Shown here piece by piece: positions 5,886-9,007 of a stretch of DNA of 9,007 nt. Position numbers and translations under genes: made by a program. Under the pieces are notes generated by a model. That model did not search any database. It saw only the letters and a program-made list of their open reading frames with translations, and was not told the origin of the DNA. The stretch is from DASWHD01 sp036393335 (GTDB taxonomy: Bacteria; CG2-30-53-67; CG2-30-70-394). The first letter of the stretch is position 1, and each line of letters opens with the position of its first letter. The stretch covers positions 1 through 9,007 of the forward strand of contig DASWHD010000175.1 in assembly GCA_036393335.1 (NCBI GenBank), given 5' to 3'.

Positions 5886-8800
5886 ATGGGTGTTCCCCGA
5901 CGACTCAACCACGACGACATCCGCGCCGCCTGCGACTCCCGCTCCTACGACCGCGGCCGAGACTACTTCGCCAACGGCCGCGTCCTCGACCTGGAGGTGG
6001 AATGGCAGGGGGCCGACACCCTCACGGCGATCGCCACGGTGCGCGGGACGCGGCCACAACCCTACCAGCAGGTGGTGCGCATCGGGTGGTCGGAGCGCGG
6101 CTTCCCCGAGATCAGCGGGCGGTGCACCTGCCCCATGGCCGTCAACTGCAAGCACGTGGCCGCCGTCGGCCTGGCGGTGCGCGAGCAGCTCCACGGCGGC
6201 GATCCGGCGCCCCAGGCGGCCGAGCGGTGTCTGGCGTGGCTCGACGAGCTGGCCGCGGCGGCGCCGGCCGCGCCGGGTGCCCTCCCGACAGGCGATTTCC
6301 TGATCTACCTCCTCAGGCCGGGCACGGCCCGCGGCAAGCCCGCCGTGGAGGCGGCGATCACCCGGGTGAAGAAGGGCGGGGGGCTCGGCAAGCCGCGCCG
6401 AACCTCCCTCCAGAACTACACGTACGCCTACTACCGCCCCGGCTACCTCCAGCCGGAAGACGACGAGGTCGCCCCCCTCCTCGCGAGCCTGTGCGCCGGG
6501 GGGTGGGACGAGCCGGTGGTGGCGGGGAGCGCCGGCCATTTCGCTGTGCTCCTCCTGGTGCGGAGCGGCCGCTGTTTCTGGCACGAGAACCCCACTCGCC
6601 CGTTGCGCCTCGCCGGCGAGCGCCCCCTCCGTCTGGGGTGGCGGACGCGGGGCGACGGCGCGAGCGAGCTGGCGGTAGTGGTAGAGCCGGCCGGCGAGGT
6701 TCTGCTCACCGAGCCGCCGCTCTACCTCGACCCGGCCGAGGGAGTGGTGGGACCGGTGGCGACGGGGGGTATCACCTCCCGCCAGCTCGGCCACCTCCTC
6801 GCCGCGCCGGTGGTCCCGGCCGCGGTTGCCGACCGGTTCAGCCTTCGCCTGGCGGCCGGCCACCCCGGTCTGCCCGTGCCGCCGCCGCGGCCGGTGGCGA
6901 TCACCGACGTGGCGGGCCCGCACTGCCCGGTCCTGACGCTCCACGGCGAGGCGGTGCAGGCGCGCCACGTCCACTTCCTGGACCTGCGGTTCGCCTACGC
7001 CGGCCACGCCGTGCCGGCCCTGCCGCCCGAGGCGATCACCACCGTGTCCGGCCCCGATAGGGTGGTGCGCATCCACCGGGACCTCGACCACGAGGAGCGG
7101 GCGATCGACCGCCTGGAGGACCTAGGATTCGCCCCCTACCAGCGGCCGGGGGATGGGGCGATCGTCTGGTTCAGCCCGGCCGAGGTGAGCCGCGGGGAGA
7201 ACGCCGCGCGCTGGTGGTCGTTCCTCCACGAGACCCTGCCGGGCCTGGAGGCGGAGGGGTGGCGGATCGAGCGGGACGCGAGCTTCCGGCTGCGCTTCAC
7301 CGCGGCGGAGCAGTGGCACGCCGAGGTCGACGAGGGCGCCGAGGGGTGGTTCGACCTGCGCTTCGACGTGGAGATCGACGGGGTGCGACGCCCCCTGCTG
7401 CCACTCATCGCCCCGCTGCTGGGGCGCTTCCGCCCGGACGAGCTGCCCGACCCCGTCACCCTCCCGGTGGCCGACGACACCTACGTCACCCTCCCGGCGG
7501 CGCGGGTGCGCCTGGTCCTGGAGACCCTCTACGAGCTCTACGATCGCACCCCCGGCGACGGCCTGCGCCTGGCGCGGGTCGATGCCGCCCGCCTGGCCGA
7601 GCTGGAAGAGGGTGGGCTGACGGTGCGCGGGGGCAACGGGCTCCGCGAGCTGGGTCGCAGGCTGCGCGACTTCCGCGGCATCGAGACCGTACCCTCGCCG
7701 TGTGGCCTGCGCGGGGAGCTGCGCCCCTATCAAGCGCGCGGCGTGGACTGGCTCCAGTTCCTGCGCGCCTTCGGCCTGAGTGGGATCCTCGCGGACGACA
7801 TGGGGCTGGGCAAGACCGTCCAGGCGTTGACCCACCTCCTGGTGGAGAAGGAGGCGGGTCGCGGTGACCGCCCCAGCCTCTTGGTCGCCCCCACCAGTCT
7901 GATGGGGAACTGGCGGCGCGAGGCGCAGCGGTTCACCCCCGACCTGCGGGTGGTGGTCCTGCACGGCGCCGACCGGAAACAACACTTCGCACAGATCGGC
8001 GACGCCGATCTGGTGATCACCACCTATCCCCTGCTGCTGCGCGACGGCGCGGCCTTCACCGCCCACGACTACCACTACCTGGTGCTCGACGAGGCCCAAG
8101 CAGTGAAGAACCCGCGGGCCAAGGCGGCGCGGGTGGTGCGGGAGATCTGCGCCCGCCACCGCCTGTGCCTCACCGGCACACCGATGGAGAACCACCTCGG
8201 CGAGCTGTGGGCGCAGTTCGATTTCCTCATGCCGGGCTTCCTGGGCGACGCCGCGACCTTCACCGCGCGCTGGCGGCGGCCGATCGAGAAGGTCGGCGAC
8301 GATGGGCTGCGCGAGCGGCTGGCGCGGCGGGTCGCCCCGTTTCTGCTGCGGCGCACCAAGGGCGAGGTGGCGGCGGAGCTGCCGCCGAAGACCGAGATCC
8401 TGCGCACCGTCCCGCTGGGCGAGCGCCAGGCGACCCTGTACGAGTCCATCCGCCTCGCCATGGAGCGCAAGGTGCGCGAGGCGATTGCCGCCCAGGGGCT
8501 GGCGCGCAGCCACATCACCATCCTCGACGCCCTCCTCAAGCTGCGCCAGACCTGCTGCGACCCGCGCCTGCTCCCCCTCAAGCAGGCCGCGGGAGTGAAG
8601 TCCTCGGCCAAGCTGGAGCTGCTCATGGACCTGGTGCCGGAGCAGCTCGAGGAGGGCCGCCGCATCCTGCTCTTCTCCCAGTTCACCCGCATGCTGGCGC
8701 TCATCGAGGAGGCCCTGGCCGAGCGCCGCATCGGCTACACCAAGCTCACCGGCCAGACCCGCGATCGCGAGGCGGCCATCGACCGGTTCCGCAGCGGCGA

Positions 8801-9007
8801 GGTCGACCTGTTCCTCATCAGCCTCAAGGCGGGAGGCGTCGGTCTCAACCTCACCGAGGCCGACACCGTGATCCTCTACGATCCGTGGTGGAACCCGGCG
8901 GTGGAGGCCCAGGCCGCTGACCGCACCCACCGCATCGGCCAGGACAAGCCGGTGTTCGTCTACAAGCTCCTCACCGAGGCCACCGTGGAGGAGAAGATCC
9001 TCGCCCT
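5886..9007 (+). CDS. SWIM zinc-finger SNF2-family ATPase/helicase, C-terminus beyond window
   Basis: An open frame of 1040 codons runs from ATG 5886 to the window edge. A SWIM zinc finger, CTCPMAVNCKH (C80, C82, C88, H90), lies near the N-terminus. Residues about 100-600 match no motif I can name and correspond to the SNF2-associated region of bacterial members. The ATPase core begins at LRPYQ (612-616). It shows Walker A DDMGLGKT (637-644), a DEAQ box (D735-Q738), LTGTP (762-766), then the second lobe from about 905 with SLKAGGVGLNL (979-989) and DRTHRIGQ (1012-1019, arginine finger). This architecture belongs to bacterial Swi2/Snf2 ATPases related to RapA/HepA, DNA translocases thought to remodel protein-DNA or polymerase complexes; the exact role of the SWIM-bearing type is unclear. 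Only a short tail should be missing, since the last core motif is present. No in-frame start codon lies just upstream of 5886, and no Shine-Dalgarno sequence is evident. The gene is separated from the kinase gene by the element-rich spacer and is probably transcribed on its own. Confidence 0.93.
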   Translation, partial: MGVPRRLNHDDIRAACDSRSYDRGRDYFANGRVLDLEVEWQGADTLTAIATVRGTRPQPYQQVVRIGWSERGFPEISGRCTCPMAVNCKHVAAVGLAVREQLHGGDPAPQAAERCLAWLDELAAAAPAAPGALPTGDFLIYLLRPGTARGKPAVEAAITRVKKGGGLGKPRRTSLQNYTYAYYRPGYLQPEDDEVAPLLASLCAGGWDEPVVAGSAGHFAVLLLVRSGRCFWHENPTRPLRLAGERPLRLGWRTRGDGASELAVVVEPAGEVLLTEPPLYLDPAEGVVGPVATGGITSRQLGHLLAAPVVPAAVADRFSLRLAAGHPGLPVPPPRPVAITDVAGPHCPVLTLHGEAVQARHVHFLDLRFAYAGHAVPALPPEAITTVSGPDRVVRIHRDLDHEERAIDRLEDLGFAPYQRPGDGAIVWFSPAEVSRGENAARWWSFLHETLPGLEAEGWRIERDASFRLRFTAAEQWHAEVDEGAEGWFDLRFDVEIDGVRRPLLPLIAPLLGRFRPDELPDPVTLPVADDTYVTLPAARVRLVLETLYELYDRTPGDGLRLARVDAARLAELEEGGLTVRGGNGLRELGRRLRDFRGIETVPSPCGLRGELRPYQARGVDWLQFLRAFGLSGILADDMGLGKTVQALTHLLVEKEAGRGDRPSLLVAPTSLMGNWRREAQRFTPDLRVVVLHGADRKQHFAQIGDADLVITTYPLLLRDGAAFTAHDYHYLVLDEAQAVKNPRAKAARVVREICARHRLCLTGTPMENHLGELWAQFDFLMPGFLGDAATFTARWRRPIEKVGDDGLRERLARRVAPFLLRRTKGEVAAELPPKTEILRTVPLGERQATLYESIRLAMERKVREAIAAQGLARSHITILDALLKLRQTCCDPRLLPLKQAAGVKSSAKLELLMDLVPEQLEEGRRILLFSQFTRMLALIEEALAERRIGYTKLTGQTRDREAAIDRFRSGEVDLFLISLKAGGVGLNLTEADTVILYDPWWNPAVEAQAADRTHRIGQDKPVFVYKLLTEATVEEKILA

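Noticed and set aside
5648..7060. A 470-codon + strand frame starting in the hairpin array
   Set aside because: The product is Arg/Pro/Gly-rich with no motif. It runs through the hairpins and out of frame over the SWIM-SNF2 gene, whose frame is clearly the coding one.
7122..8930. A 602-codon open frame on the minus strand
   Set aside because: It lies wholly inside the SNF2 gene, whose + strand frame carries all the helicase motifs in order. The antisense product has low-complexity composition and no recognisable domain, a common shadow in GC-rich DNA.

Overview
The window is very GC-rich bacterial DNA whose proteins look proteobacterial. The best taxonomic clue is the endonuclease III gene. 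Its protein matches the Escherichia coli enzyme almost residue for residue around the active site and iron-sulfur cluster, with the same numbering. I therefore lean to a high-GC gammaproteobacterium, but I cannot name a genus. Five of the six genes are on the + strand. Two genes run off the window: an M16 peptidase at the left edge (- strand) and an SNF2-type helicase at the right edge.

Layout: (1) 1-553, minus strand, N-terminal part of a cytoplasmic M16 zinc peptidase. (2) 554-748, a divergent intergenic region with two mirror-image C/G-rich hairpins that also carry G-quadruplex motifs. (3) 749-1390, nth. (4) 1391-1628, non-coding, dominated by a long imperfect hairpin element (1460-1572). 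(5) 1629-5370, a tight three-gene operon: a glycerophosphodiester phosphodiesterase, glpD, and an FGGY-family kinase, joined by ATGA and GTGA overlaps. (6) 5371-5885, about 515 bases without a gene. It holds a 206-bp MITE-like element with 21-bp perfect terminal inverted repeats, followed directly by six consecutive unrelated hairpins. (7) 5886-9007, a SWIM zinc finger plus SNF2 ATPase, open at its C-terminus.

The operon makes metabolic sense. The phosphodiesterase would release sn-glycerol 3-phosphate from deacylated phospholipids, GlpD would oxidise it to dihydroxyacetone phosphate and pass electrons to quinone, and the kinase would feed in glycerol or a related polyol. The kinase differs from classical glycerol kinase at substrate-pocket positions, so its substrate is the main biochemical question here. 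No transporter or regulator of the pathway lies in the window.

I see no defence system, phage, CRISPR array, tRNA or rRNA. The most unusual content is non-coding: the MITE-like element and the hairpin array between the operon and the helicase gene.
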